DNA of 64,000 nucleotides from NCBI GenBank assembly GCA_002104985.1, contig MCGO01000119.1, positions 57,971-121,970 on the forward strand, in the 5' to 3' direction. Both the position numbers and the translations under genes were made by a program. Under the pieces are notes generated by a model. That model worked only from the letters and a program-made list of their open reading frames with translations, made no database searches and was not told the origin of the DNA. The stretch is from Rhizoclosmatium globosum. Its lineage: Eukaryota > Chytridiomycota > Chytridiomycetes > Chytridiales > Chytriomycetaceae. Positions 35,533-48,408 of the stretch are shown one piece after another; positions within the stretch are counted from its first letter, which is position 1, and each line of letters begins with the position of its first letter.

Positions 35533-36429
35533 ATGGGCAACTCCACTTTCATCGACAACCGTGACGGTTTGGTGTACTTTGAATTCTCGCTGCAGGCTTG
35601 CGGGTTGCTTGCTTGTTTTTACTATAGTTTTCATACTCGTCAAGGAAATTCCTGCGCGAAGTCAAAGCTACAACATGACAACAATATTCTCCCTTTCAAA
35701 CACTCTGATTATCCTTTTGTTGATTTGCGTTCCAGGATACATTATATCCGATGCAAACTATCATTGGGACGGACGAGACGCAAGTTGGAACAAAGCCGAG
35801 ACGTTTTTTATGGCGTGTAACCAAACATTCTATGCCCATTATTCATGGCTACGTGGCAAAGAGGTGTTTAAAATGCAAACTACACCCAGAACATATCGTG
35901 CTCTCAAATATGTGTTGCAACTTCTCCCAGTTTTGAGTTTGGGTCCATTTGTCGTGCTGTTGATTCCTATGACACAGAGCAAACTTCGCTTGCATACTTA
36001 CTGACTGGAGCTTCGTCAGGACTTGCCACGATTGTATTGGACGTGTTCTACTGTTATTCGTTCTTAAGACAAATCTTCAATATGGTTGACAACACGATCT
36101 CAGTTCCTGTCTCTTATCACACGATAGCTAATTATGGACTCGGTGCATCAGTTTGTGCTCTTCTTCTTGTTCTTACTTTTGTTGGCAACGTATTACTAGT
36201 TGATGGTGAATCTCCATCACAAATGCACTCTTGGCCTACGCAATCAGAACGGATTATTTGGTACCCTTCTGGTATCGAATGGGATAATTCTTGTGATGAT
36301 GAAAGGGAAACCTGCATTCCTCCATGGAACTACAACGGCAACGATATTCGAAAGTTTCTGGACACAACCGAGAAATTAGCCGTTCCGGATGTTCAAGTAT
36401 CGAATAGAACTCTCCTTTCAACATTATAA
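35533..36429 (+). CDS. Multi-pass membrane protein, unknown
   Basis: Conceptual translation with two single-base repairs (near 35610 and 35965) gives about 300 aa with five hydrophobic segments: LAGCLLVFTIVFILV, NTLIILLLICVPGYII, YVLQLLPVLSLGPFVVLLI, LLTGASSGLATIVLDVFYCY and VCALLLVLTFVGNVLLV. The N-terminus has a potential glycosylation site (NSTF) and the C-terminus is hydrophilic with WDNSCDDERETCIPPW. No family motif is recognisable. Topology could be that of a divergent receptor-like or transport protein, but that is speculation. Its stop lies about 20 bp before the next gene. Confidence 0.45.
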
Positions 36430-36448
36430 TAATAAATCGTCATTGGAA

Positions 36449-37669
36449 ATGTCCCAGAACTCTACCCAATTTCACGATTCCGAAAAGGAAACACTTCAGC
36501 CATCAATTACACCAAAAACGATCAGGATGAAACTGAAGATGGAGAGATATCTGAGACTTCGCCAGAAACGTCTGAATGGGAACCCAAAACCTTCAGTCTC
36601 CTTCCGTTTCCTTGCCACCTTCACAAACAATCAAACATTCTCTATGATCCATCAACAAGAGTATACTGCATCTGGGACCCTCAAAGGAAGCCTGGACAAT
36701 GATGGAACCAACTGCGCAAACAATCCAGAACCAACCCCAATCATCCGCTTAACCGTAACAACCACTTCACTCAAGGACCTTTCACCTAGTCAATAATATG
36801 CATCGATACTATCAATCCAGAGACCTCGAATATATCCTTCCAACTTGGACGAGATGAGGGTCACTTGTTTCTTCGAGAACTGTCCGTCTCACGCAGTCAC
36901 GCTACAATATTCTCGCAGCGTGTTTTGTGTCCCGTTTATGGTGGTTGGACTGATTATGTGTAATTTGCGATTTGGGTTCAACGCAAGGAACTTTTGTGGA
37001 TGGAGAACGAGTGGCGGATGCGAAAGAGAAAGGGAAGCTAAAGCGACTTGTTCATGATTCTATATTAGTCATTGGATCCACGGAATTCAAAGTGCATGTT
37101 CATCGGGAATGGCCTTGCGCAGGCTGTAAAACAACTTCCTCCAATCTGGTACAAACCCACTCGAGCATCAAAACATTCTCATCGAAAGCGAAAGAGGCTC
37201 CTCAGACTGGAAATGTGTCCATTGTGAATACACACAAGGCTGAGTTGAACAATTTGAAACGGACTTTGTTGGGAACAACAAAGACTGGAGCAACTGCGTA
37301 TGACAGCGTCCAAAATGAATATCTAGATCGCAGTTCGATACGGCGAAAACTGTTTGAAAATCACAGCGAACCTTTCAACAATCAAGGTGTCGTCGAATCT
37401 CAAGGTGTGAATTCATCACGTCTTTCATCCCAACAACAGCAGCAACACGTTCTCAAACATTTGTATAACCAGCATGTTGCGAATGAGATCACATCTCTAT
37501 TATAATAGAGGAGGATACGGCATACGTGTTAGGGAGTGGGTGAAGCGATGCTCTCGAAACTTGGTTGGAAAGAGGGCCAGGTTTGGGCAAGCGAGAAGAC
37601 AGCATCAAAGAGCCCATTCAAGTGCAAAGGAAAGAGGGAAAGTTTGGATTGGGATTCGGCCCCAAATAG
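36449..37669 (+). CDS. AGGF1-like protein (OCRE, FHA, G-patch)
   Basis: After a Glu/Ser/Thr-rich N-terminus (DETEDGEISETSPETSEWEP), a tyrosine-rich OCRE-type segment (SNILYDPSTRVYCIWDP) is followed by an FHA domain (QLGRDEGHLFLRELSVSRSHA...STQGTFVDGERV...FKVHVH). A Gln-rich linker comes next, then a C-terminal G-patch (MLSKLGWKEGQGLGKRED...FGLGFGPK). This order matches AGGF1. G-patch proteins usually activate DEAH helicases in splicing, so an mRNA-processing role is likely. Frame changes are needed near 36520, around the FHA core and near 37592, where one lost base hides the G-patch glycines. The stop at 37667 is 8 bp from the convergent transporter gene. Confidence 0.72.
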
Positions 37670-37677
37670 ATATTTAT

Positions 37678-39471
37678 TTAAGCAATAGCCACAACTTCGG
37701 CTGTACCGCGAGGAATCTTTTCTCGCTTGCAAAACAAACATGCAACAATCCAAATAGCCGAGAATCCCAACGGCAGGTAAAACAGAACAGAAAGTGTGTT
37801 GAGGTAACCGGAAATCAATGCTTTTTGCAGCTCACTGCCAGGCACAAAGTAAGCGGGATTATGAATAACTGAAGGATCTTGATACACGATAGCCTCAGGG
37901 ACTCCTGCAGGCAAAATGAGGGTCACATTACGCGCTGCAAGGCTTGATGCAATGTTGGAGGCCAAGTTCCCATTGAAGATTGCAGAACAAAGAGCAATAC
38001 CAACACTCAACCCAACAGAGTTCATGAAGTTATTGGTGGACGTAGCCGAAGCGAGTTTGTCAGGTGTGACGCTGACTTGAGCAGAGACCATACACATTTG
38101 GAATCCTGTGCCGATTCCGATTCCCGCATGAACATGTACACGATTTGTTGCCAAACTGGAGCGGATTCGTTCATTGTCGTCAAGAGTCCAGAGCCGATTG
38201 CAGTACAAACAGCACCGAAGGGAAGGAATGGGAAGAAGTGACCAGTCGCAGTCGTTACTGCACCGAACCCAACGGATGATATAATGGTTCCAACCATATA
38301 CGGAATAATGTGGATTCCAGCGTTTGTGGCGATGCTAAAGTAGAACGAGTTAACAAATTATAGCAAACGTGGGTACATACATCCAAGGACGATTTGGAAC
38401 CACAGTGGCAAGTAGAAAGCAAGAATAAAGAACGAGCCACCGTCACAGAATGAGACGATAAATGTTGCCAACGTTACTGAGTTTTGAAGAGTGCTGGAGG
38501 CAAAAGTGGATATTTCGCAATATAGACTTCGACATAGACCAAAACTGCGGCGAGGACAAATCCAACAGTAAAAAGAGAAATTACTGTTGCTGAGTTCCAT
38601 GCATAAAGTGATCCTCCATTTTGAATAGGATCAAAATGCAGCAAACGCATGTGACCAAAGAAGGTTCCCAGCCAATCAATCTTTCCAAGAGCTTCCATCC
38701 GTTTTCCCTTTGGGTGTTTGGTGGGAATGGCAGGAAGACGACGACAGCAATCACCGTGAGTAATCCAATTGGTAGATTGATGTAAAACACCCAACGCCAT
38801 CCAACTGATCCACAAAGACACCGCCAATCATTGGACCAATGATGGAGGCGAATCCGTATGTCGAAGTGATGAGACCCAAGTACTTTCCCCTGTCAATGGC
38901 TTTTGTGCAATCTCCAATGATTACCATCGCCAAAGAGAAGATTCCCGACCCTCCACTTCCTGCAATAGCACGAGCCCCAATCAACATATTCATATTAGTT
39001 GCAGCACCGCAAAGGAGTGAGCCCAACTCAAAAATGGCGATGGCAAGCAAGAACGTGGCTTTTCGACCAAATACATCAGCTAATTGACCTATATGTCACA
39101 CATGAGATGATGGGACAGTCAGCATCATTTTGAGCCTTTAAGAGTACACACCATAGACAGGAATGAACGCAGTTGCGGTCATGAAGTACGCTGTTCCGAC
39201 CCAGGATATCTGATCCAAACTGTTGAACTCTCCAGCAATAGCTTGTAAAGCAACAGCAACAATGTTTGATCCAATGAGTAAATGAATACAGCCAGTGCAA
39301 GTCCGACAAATACAAGTACGAATTGGAGTCTGGACAATGGATCGATGGACCATCTGCCATATCAACTGTAGGTTCGGAAACAGTGCTTGTAGCATCTGGA
39401 GGAATGCTCTCGATTCCCTTGTCTGCAATGACAAAGGAAGCTTCGTCGTTCACGGTTGACGCAGCTGACAT
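37678..39471 (-). CDS. MFS transporter, DHA2 (14-TMS drug:H+ antiporter) type
   Basis: After an acidic cytosolic head (MSAASTVNDEASF), the segment FVGLALAVFIYSLDQT with IVAVALQAIAGEF and WVGTAYFMTATAFIPVYG is the classic start of fungal DHA2 multidrug antiporters. It is followed by QLADVFGRKATF (motif A), GARAIAGSGGSGIF, GFASIIGPMIGG (motif C-like) and WRWVFYINLPIGLLTV. Further membrane helices run to CKREKIPRGTAEVVAIA. Introns near 39090-39150 and 38330-38380 are visible, and several single-base repairs are needed (near 39300, 38795, 38530 and 38165). Efflux of toxic compounds across the plasma membrane is the family role. Confidence 0.8.
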
Positions 39472-39639
39472 GTATGGGCTTTGAAACGATTCCTGCGATC
39501 CTTTCAATCTGATGATCAAGAAAAAAACAAAAGGCAAGTATAACTAATCAACTAACCAAAACAGAGAATTAACAAGAGTATATGTATAATATCTCTTCTT
39601 GTTGTTCTGTTGTTTTCAAACCAAGCAAGAAAACCACAT

Positions 39640-41895
39640 ATGGATGCAGGCGACCTTCCATCAGTCCCACTAATACCCCCACCACCACCAGTTGAAGTAG
39701 TTGGAGGAGAAGAAGAAGTAGTCTTAACCAGTTGGTAAATAGCACCTTAACCAACCCTCAAATGATCCCCTTGAACCAAACTAACAAATACACCCTCAAA
39801 CCAGGGCCATTTTAATCCTCATAGCCCTCCTTCTTTCAACGCTCTTTGTCTCTTACTTTTTTGAGCGCCGGCGAATTCGAAAGATCTTTATGCATGAGAC
39901 GATTGTGGCATTGGGGATGGGTGCGTTTGTGGGGCTGATTGTTCGGTTTGGATCTGGAGGGAAGGACTTTGCTGAGATGGTTTCATTTGATCATCGGTGA
40001 GTTGTCTTTATGGACTCATGGGTGGGGTTCTTTTGTTAGGGGTTCTGACTTGCAGATGTGTAATAGGTACTTCTTTAACCTGATCTTGCCTCCTATTATT
40101 CTGAACTCTGGATATGACTTGAAGCGCGTACGTGAATAACATTGTTTTATTGAATTCATGCCCTGACAGCTTGATACAGAAAAGCTTCTTCAAGAACTTT
40201 GGAACGATTCTCTCGTTCGCCTTTGTGGGAACATTTATTGCCTCTATCGTCATGGGAATATTAATCTACCTCGTCGTATTACTTCACCTGACATCCGTGC
40301 GCCTCACGTTCCTGGACTGTATGATGTTCGGCGCCATTTTATCCTCAACAGATCCAGTGACAGTCGTCGCCATTTTCCAACAACTCAAAGTCGACCCGGA
40401 TTTATTCGCAATCGTGTTTGGTGAATCCGTATTGAACGATTCCGTCGCCATCGTTCTCTTCACAACCCTCTCAAAATACCAAGACCAAGAAGCAACCCTC
40501 CAATCCCTCCTCAACGGAACCCTCTCCTTCTTGACTGTATTCACCGGCTCTCTCCTGATTGGAATCCTCATCGCCCTCATCACAGCCCTATCCCTCAAAC
40601 ACACGCATCTACACCAACATCAATCCCTCGAATCCTGTATAATCACCCTCCTCGCTTACTCCTCCTACCTCCTCTCAAACTCCATCCACCTCTCAGGAAT
40701 CGTATCCCTCCTCTTCTGCGCAATCACCCTAAAACACTACGCATACGACAACATGTCCCTCCGCACGCGAAGAACAACAAAATACATGTTCAGAGTCCTT
40801 TCCCAGCTCTCAGAGAACTTTGTCTTTATATACCTTGGCGTCACGCTGTTTGCGAATCGCGAGCAGGTGTTTAGTTTCGGGTTGACGCTGTTCACGATTG
40901 TTGCGGTGTTGGTGTCGCGGTGGTGTAGTGTGTTTCCTGTGGCGAGGGTGTTGAATCGGTTGAATCCTGCTGGGGGTGGGAAGCCGCTGTTGCCGCAGAA
41001 TTATCAGACGATTTTGTGGTGGGCTGGGTTACGTGGGGCTATTGCGTTTGCGCTTAGCTTTGAAATGTCGAGTAAGAATGCGCCTGCGATGCGGACGACG
41101 ACGTTGATTGTTTGTGTGATGAGTGTGGTGGGGCTTGGAGGGACGGTTGGGATTGCGTTGGAGGAGACGAAGGTGAAGACTGGGGTTGCGGATGAAGAGG
41201 ATGGGGAGAGTAGTGAGGAGGAAGAGGATTGGGATGATGAAATTGCTTTATATGGTGGGGAAGGGGCGTTCAGAAGCCGTGGTCGCGTTGAAGGTGTTGG
41301 CGCTGGTGGTGTTCGGTCGTTGAGTGCAGGTGGGGCTCCATCGCATTCTTATAACCTCAGAAGCAAAACACGTAGAGGATCTTTGGCGGATGAAGAAGAA
41401 GACGAATTCATGGTCACCAGCCCAGATGGTACCTCACTGGAATCCCACTGGTTTATTGACTTTGATGAAAAATGGATGAAGCCTCTCTTTACCCGAAGAC
41501 GTGTTGGTACATCAAAGAAGCGTGCATCTCGGGGTCAAAGGCCTCGAGACAGTCCAACTCGTGCAGGATTATTGGAATCTGGAAGGCTAAGGTCACCACA
41601 ACGTCCTCAGTTTTCACAGAACGCGAAAGACAGGAATCCAGAAAATAAGGGAGATACACCAAACCGTCAAGTATCTTCATCCTCTGAAGTGAGGGCAGCG
41701 TCCACAACTCGACGGCTTTCCTTGGGACATACTCCTGTTCCTGGAAGAAGCACAACAATATCTCCTTTAGGAATGTCACGGAATGCTCAAAGCAGTGCCT
41801 CTGGAACATGGAGAGGCTTGGCCGTTAACGCGTCAGACCAAGGAAATGAATCGTTTATGGGAATGAATGGGGATAGGGAGAAGAGGAATGATTGA
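39640..41895 (+). CDS. Na+/H+ exchanger, NHE/Nhx1 family
   Basis: Exons 39640-39734, 39805-39996, 40067-40127 and 40180-41895 join exactly in phase to 687 aa with no frame break. Key CPA1 features: FFNLILPPIILNSGYDL (the conserved LPPI membrane segment), SSTDPVTVVAIF, and FGESVLNDSVAIVLF with the ND ion-binding pair, plus WWAGLRGAIAFALSFEM. A hydrophilic tail of about 270 residues is acidic, then Arg/Ser-rich. The eukaryotic Nhx/NHE6-9 branch exchanges luminal protons for Na+ or K+ in endosomes or vacuoles; organellar location is inferred. A Pro-rich N-terminus precedes the first helix (AILILIALLLSTLFVSYFF). Confidence 0.9.
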
Positions 41896-41989
41896 GGTAC
41901 CTCAGAACTACGTTTCAATAAAGCAGATATAATAGTCAAAGGATATTTATTTTTTTTTCGACAAGGGGGAATCAAGTAGCTGCTTTGGC

Positions 41990-43634
41990 TTAGATGGACT
42001 TGTAAGTTCCGGTGAACTGATCCTTGTATTGGCGAGCCTGTGGAGAAGAAGATTCAGCACTATATACTAACTGATTGGATGCTAGCTAAAGCCTCTTCCT
42101 GTTCTTTCGCTTACTTTCTCCACTAAGTTCACTCTATCCACGCCTTGTTTGCCCCACTCACATTTCTTTCCGACATCAGTCCATCGAGTTCGTCAGTCCT
42201 CTTGCTTCCCTACTCTCCTACACTTTTACTTTCCACCTCATTGATGTGTTTCGCTATGCTCACTATTTTTCTCTCCAACTTTGTCACACAGCCGAATTCG
42301 ATTGCTCACTGAACTCACAGTCTGCATGACGCCCAGATTTCGTTCACTCCGTTAAAATCTATGTTCGCTCCGCTCACTCTTTGCTTTTGGCACTTCTATT
42401 TTTCTCTCCTCCGACTTTGTCAATCCATTTACTCCATCGAATTCAATTGCTCGCTACACTCACTGCACTCACTGCACTCACTGTACTCACTGCACTCACT
42501 GCACTCACTGCACTCACTGTACTCACTGCACTCACTGCACTCACTGCACTCACTGTACTCACTGCACTCACTGCACTCACTGCACTCACTGCACTCACTG
42601 CACTCACTGCACTCACTGCACTCACTGTACTCACTGCACTCACTGCACTCACTGCACTCACTGTACTCACTGCACTCACTGCACTCACTGCACTCACTGC
42701 ACTCACTGCACTCACTGCACTCACTGCACTCACTGCACTCACTGCAATCACTGCGCTCATAGTCTGCGCGACACCCAAATTTCTCCTCTAAAAAGACACT
42801 CACAGTAACAGCGTTATCCTCCAAATTTTCCGGATCAGCACCCAACTCCAAGTGAAGACCGTCGTATGGGTAATCTCTTTCGGCCTGCCACAAGTGCTTT
42901 GAAGGGTCCCATGCATCAATGACATTATAAAGGGCAGCAAAGGAGGCAAGGACAACGAGAATAGCCTGAAGGAAGGGGCCCTTGTTGACACCCGGACCGT
43001 GAGACCAGTGGTTCATTTGGAGTTCCTGGTCAGCAATAATGTCACCATAGTTTCTGCGAGACTGCTGGTCCCAGTACTTGAAGGGGTCTTTGAGTTCAGT
43101 GAATTGGTGGGTGATGCGAGGGTAGGCGCCGATGGGGGCTTCCAGGGCGTTTTCAAAGTTAGAGAGGGAAGGGTCTGGGCCGGGAGGGGATTTTACGAGC
43201 GGGTTACTGTTTGATATGTTAACCAACCACCACCAAAACATCAAAAAAACAACGCACGTGCTCGCAAGCAAACCCGACTGATCAAACTCGGGCCACTTCA
43301 GCGGGCCAAGCATCTTCTCGCCAATGCCCGTGTATGGTTTCGCAGGTTGGGTCAAGAGCGGGTGAGTCACGATCGCATCCGGATCGAACGTGTCGGCGTG
43401 GCTCGGCTTCGACGGCGGCACTTGGTTGTTGCTCCAGAGCTCGCCGGACGACGGAAGCGGAAGCTCAGGCGTTGCTCGGGGTGAGCGCGCGAACGGGTCG
43501 TACGGCCTAGTTGCGTGACAGAGAGAAGACCTAGGGTTAGCTGCTACCCTAGGAACATAGCTACGAAGAACGTACTTGGTCGAGGCGTGGCGCACAGTCC
43601 GGCGGCCCAACACGGAGGTCACTCGTGAAAACAT
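41990..43634 (-). CDS. Mitochondrial complex I subunit, NDUFB8 (ASHI)-like
   Basis: Exons 43634-43576, 43506-43258, 43206-42804 and 42037-41990 join in phase to 252 aa. The N-terminus is Arg/Ser-rich (MFSRVTSVLGRRTVRHAST), a typical mitochondrial presequence. The conserved part has YWDQQSRRNYGD, ELQMNHWSHGPGVNKG, a membrane segment (FLQAILVVLASFAALYNVI) and the signature YPYDGLHLELGADPENLEDNA, matching the accessory membrane-arm subunit NDUFB8. The last intron (766 bp) contains a long 9-bp tandem repeat, so naive translation continues into a Ser-Glu-Cys repeat that is not part of the protein. The last exon encodes ARQYKDQFTGTYKSI. Confidence 0.82.
42456..42762. repeat. 9-bp minisatellite (TCACTGCAC)n with 36-bp higher-order pattern
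   Basis: About 33 head-to-tail copies of TCACTGCAC or the variant TCACTGTAC. Variant units sit at intervals of 4, 8, 4, 4 and 4 units, so the array is mostly built of a 36-bp super-unit (three C-type plus one T-type). It lies wholly inside the last intron of the NDUFB8-like gene. The flanking bases TTCGCTCCGCTCACT and GCTCGCTACACTCACTG look like degenerate versions of the unit. Confidence 0.95.
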
Positions 43635-43689
43635 TTGTTCTAACCAGAAAAGCGAAAACGACGAAAAGTAAACCAACCTTTCTACATAT

Positions 43690-44095
43690 TCCATATTTAT
43701 TACTTCAACAACTCAAAACTGCTTTATATGATATACATAATATAAAACCTATTTTGCAGACTTTCTTCACGTATATTGGTGTTGTTTTACGATAATCAAC
43801 AACAAGTCAAACGCATTCCGTCAATTCCATACCGACGAAATACATATTATCATTGTCCTCGAACAGTAACCGTAAACTTCTGTAGATTGGCTGACACACT
43901 TTTTGCTCAATTCAAATCAATCTTGAAAATTGAATGAATTAATAATTCAGACTGTTGATATTATGTGAGCGAAGAAAGAAAGCCTCGTATTTAAATAAAT
44001 CGCGTGATTTGATTTGATTTCTCACCCGGTTGTTATCACCTGAAAAGCAGATCTCCAGACCTTCTTGGCAATCCAAAACCTCTTCCGGAACTGGA
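43690..44095 (+). other. Intergenic, divergent promoter region
   Basis: A 400-bp AT-rich gap between the NDUFB8-like gene (-) and the ABCC gene (+). No conserved frame or repeat was seen. It presumably drives both genes. Confidence 0.5.
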
Positions 44096-47000
44096 ATGGC
44101 CTCTTATAAAGCACCGACCGTATCGCCGGAAACCAAAGCAAACCCTCTGTCCTTCGTGACACTGGCATGTGAGCTTCAAAAGCAGGTTGTCAACATCCTT
44201 AACTTGTGTTCAACTGTCAGGGATGGATCCTCTCTTCCGCTACGGGTACCGCAATACCCTCGGATTATCAGACCTATTTCCTCTTGCTCAGAGATATCAT
44301 TCCGCAGAGCTAGCTGACTCGTTTGAGGAGCAGTGGAAAGTCCGGCTTGAACGCTACCAACAAGAAACCAAGGAGTATGCCTCCAACACAGACCCAAAGA
44401 AGAAACCACCTAAGCAACCTTCTACTGTATCCATCCTAGTCGATATGTTTGGAAAAGGGTTCTTTCCGATTGGATTGGTTCGGAAAATTGTTGTCGGTTG
44501 ACGCCACTATTAATACCATTACTCAGCTTAAGTTCACGGCCGATCTCATCAACAGCACAGCTCCACTACTTATGCAAGTTATTCTTGCGTATATTAAATC
44601 ATCGTCTGGAATTGATCCTCCGCCGTTACATTTGGGGCTCATTTACGCCTTTTCCCTGTTCTTGTTAAACATGACAGCGTCAACTTGCATCCAATTCTTC
44701 TTTTCGCGTGCTTCAGCATACGGAATGTCAATGCGGGCTACTCTCACTGCAGCAATTTACAGAAAGTCTTTGAGACTCAGTGGGGCTGCTCGACAGCGAT
44801 TCAATCCAGGCCATATTACCAACATTATTTCCACTGGTACAAAAAAAAAAATAATCCATACTTTATGTTGCTCTAACTCGATTTGATAGATCTCACAAGA
44901 ATGGAACTCTTCATCGTCTTCTTCCACCTCCAATGGACATTCCCAACCCAAATTATCATCGTCGTTACGCTCTTAATTCATGTTATTGGGATTCCAGCAC
45001 TAGCCGGTCTCGCACTCCTCGTTTGCATGGTTCCATTCCAAATCTGGGTAATCAAAGTCCTCGTGAACCTACGAAAATCAAACGCAAAGACCACGGACGA
45101 GCGTATCCGGCTTACATCCGAAACCCTAAGTTCCATCCGCGTCATCAAGTTCTTTGCATGGGAAGACTCCTTCCTCGAACGAATCTTTGCGATCCGTGCA
45201 GAAGAACTGAAGGCTGTTATTTCGGGAAATATGATCCGGTCGATTGTGACTGCATCTGCGTTTGTCATTCCCGTTCTTGCAAGTGTGGCTACGATGATGG
45301 TGTATTCTGCAACAAGCGATGTGTTTGATCCGACTGTTATTTTCACGGTTTTGGCGCTGTTTAATCAGCTCAGGAATCCGTTGATGTGGGTTCCTCAGAT
45401 GTTGAGTTCATGGGCTGACGCGAGTGTTGCGATTTCAAGAATTCAGGCTCTCTTGTTGAGTGAAGAGAATTCATTCGAACCAATCCTGGATAAGAATTGT
45501 CCCTCCGCTGTTAAAGTCGAAAACGGCGATTTCCGTTGGGAGCTCGCTGACGTGCCTGAAACAGGTTCAACCAAATCCCTTGAAAGCAAGCCATCGTCCC
45601 CAGAAACGTCAGAAGCAGTATTACTCAAAGACCTCACAACAACAACAACCACCACTGAATCCCCACAAGACCGCCTCCACCTCAACAACATCAACCTCGC
45701 CGTCCCTCCAGGCTCCCTCGTCGCCATCATCGGCGAAGTTGGCAGCGGAAAGTCAACCCTCCTCAGTGCAATCTGCGGCCAACTCAAACCCGCACAGTCC
45801 TCCGCAAAAGTCACGTTCAACGGATCTATCGGATACGTTCCTCAACAAGCATGGATCATGAACGCAACGCTGAGAGATAACATCCTCTTCGGTCTTCCCT
45901 TCGACCAAGCGCGGTATGACCACGCGATTGAAGTCTGTGCATTGCGCAGGGACTTGGAGGTGTTGAGTGGCGGTGATTTGGCGGAGATTGGGGAACGTGG
46001 GATTAATTTGTCTGGGGGACAGAAGCAGCGGGTTTCGCTTGCGAGGTTGGTTTATTTTGATAGTGAGATTGTGTTGTTGGATGATGTGTTGTCGGCTGTG
46101 GATGCGCATGTTGGGCAGTATATTTTCACGGAGTGTATTCGAGGGGCTTTGGGAGGTAAAACGCGGTTGCTTGTCACTCATCAGGTATAATTGCTTCTGG
46201 CTTATTGGAGGTTGATTGTTGACGCTTGTTTATTAGCTCCACTTTGTTCCTCAATGCGACTTTGTGGTTACGATGAAGAATGGGTCTATCGCTGAGTTTG
46301 GAACTTATGCAGAATTGATGGAATCTGGAGGAGAGTTCTCGAAACTGATGTATAGCTATGGAGGAGTCACGGAAAATGCAGAACCAGAAGAAGTGGCTGA
46401 AAAAGTTGTCAAAAAGGAGGCTTCAGCAATTGCCCCAACAGCTAAAACCTCTGCCGGAAAAGAACTTGTTGCGGCTGAAGATCGTGAAACCGGTGCCGTC
46501 AAGACCTCCGTTGTTGTGTCTTTCGCTGTTGCGATGGGAGGTTGGCCAGTCGTATTTCTTTTGATATTCCTCCTCGTTCTTGCACAAGCTTGTCGTATTG
46601 CCACGGATCTCTGGCTAGTATACTGGTCTCAGTACAGTATCGCAAACCTCACCGCCCTCCAATATCGCTGGATATATTTCGGCCTGGGAATCACGCAAGG
46701 TGCCCTTGTCATTCTCTTCTCCATTTTGGTCGCCATTGGAGGAACCGTCGCTGCTAAAACACTCCACCAGGATGCACTTCGTCGCATCATTCATACTCCA
46801 AGTTCCTTCTTCGACACGAACCCGCTGGGTCGTGTATTGAACCGTTTCTCGCGCGACCAGGACATTATTGACAACACACTTCCAGATGCAGTCAGAATGT
46901 TCTTCATTTCGTTTGGAATGGCGATATCCACCTTCTGTTTGGTGTCATATTCTACCAGCGGATGGTTCCTTATTGCTCTCGTTCCGTTGATGGCCGCATA

Positions 47001-48408
47001 CTACTTTATCCAGGGAATGTATCGTGCGACGGCGCGTGAACTCAAGAGATTGGATGCAACGACGCGGTCGCCACTTTACTCGCACATTAATGAGAGTATG
47101 ACGGGTGTCAATACGATTCGTGCTTACCGCGAACAGACTCGATTCATCAGCAAGACCGACTTTTTGATTGATCAGACAAATGCCCCGTATTACCTTCAAC
47201 AGCTTGGTGCTCGTTGGTTGGGAATGCGTTTAGAGTATATTGGAAATGCCCTCGTGTTAGCCACTTCCATCTTTGGTGTTAGTTCTCGTGTAAGTTTGAA
47301 TTCGACAAGTCCGTCCGACACTCTTCTTAATATCGTGTTTATTTTACAGTCTTCCATCTCACCCGCATTAATGGGATTGGCCCTGTCCTACGTACTCCAA
47401 ACAACACAGCTTCTTCAACTTTGCATCCGTCAATACACAGAAGCTGAAGTTCAGCTTGTCAGTATTGAGCGTATGCATCATTATGCAACCAAAGTCGAGA
47501 CTGAAGCAGCTGGCGTTATTGAAGACCACCGTCCTCCGGCGCATTGGCCAAGTGAAGGCATTGTCGAATTCAAGAACGTTTCTATGCGTTATCAACCCGG
47601 TCTTCCACTTGTATTGAAGGATGTGGCTTTGGTGACTAAGAAGCACGAAAAGGTAATCATCCTCCTCATGTCGGGAAAGAACTGACGAAAAATGCTAGAT
47701 TGGTGTAGTTGGACGAACTGGATCTGGAAAGTCGTCTCTCATGCTTTCCCTCTTCCGCATTGTCGAGCCATCAGGTGAAATCGAGATTGATGGCATCACG
47801 ACATCGGCGATTGGTCTCAAAGACCTTCGGTCAAGGCTTTCAATCATTCCACAAGATCCACTGCTGTTTTCTGGAACGGTTCGGTTGAATTTGGATCCGT
47901 TCCATGAACATGACGACCAAGCTATTTGGTCCGCTTTGGATGCGAGTGGATTGAAGGAGGCAGTGGCTGCTATGGATGGAGGATTAGATTCTGCTGTGAA
48001 TGCTGGTGGAGACAACATGTCTGTCGGACAGCGTCAGCTGATGTGCCTTGCTCGTGCGATTTTGAGAAAGTCTGCTCTTGTTGTCTTGGACGAATGGTAA
48101 CCTGACATTACCCGCGCAATCAAACTAACGTCTTTATTTCCAGTACGGCAAACGTTGACTTGGCGACGGATCACCAAATCCAACAGACTCTTCGCACAAC
48201 CATGAAAGAAGCAACTATTTTCACAATTGCTCATCGTTTGAACACTGTTATCGATTCAGACAGGATTCTGGTGTTGGATAACGGAAATGTTGTTGAGTTT
48301 GATACACCAAGAGCTCTTTTGAATCGTGAAGGAAGCATTTTCGCAGCTATGGTGAATGAAACAGGAGCACAGAATGCTGCAGCCCTCAAGGCACTGGCAA
48401 ATGCGTAA
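44096..48408 (+). CDS. ABC transporter, ABCC (MRP/Yor1-like) full transporter
   Basis: Eight exons (44096-44168, 44221-44477, 44527-44836, 44890-46184, 46237-47289, 47350-47652, 47699-48096, 48144-48408) join in phase to 1,317 aa with no frame break. Order is TMD1-NBD1-TMD2-NBD2 without a TMD0. The pre-TMD1 motif WMDPLFRYGYR is typical of ABCC. NBD1 has Walker A GEVGSGKST, signature LSGGQKQR and Walker B IVLLDDVLSAVD. NBD2 has Walker A GRTGSGKSS, the ABCC-type signature MSVGQRQL and a D-loop DECTANVD, where Cys replaces the usual Ala. ABCC pumps export organic anions and conjugates. It lies 325 bp upstream of, and on the same strand as, the repeat-peptide precursor gene. Confidence 0.92.

Noticed and set aside
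42456..42762. CRISPR-like array
   Set aside because: Units are 9 bp and contiguous with no spacers, in a eukaryotic intron. This is a minisatellite.
42429..43694. Open frame of about 420 codons ending in a long Cys-Ser-Glu repeat (and Leu-His-Ser or Ala-Leu-Thr frames on the other strand)
   Set aside because: The repeat begins right after a consensus donor (GTGAGT) in the NDUFB8-like gene, and a good acceptor plus a sensible last exon exist at 42037. All frames through a 9-bp repeat stay open by arithmetic.
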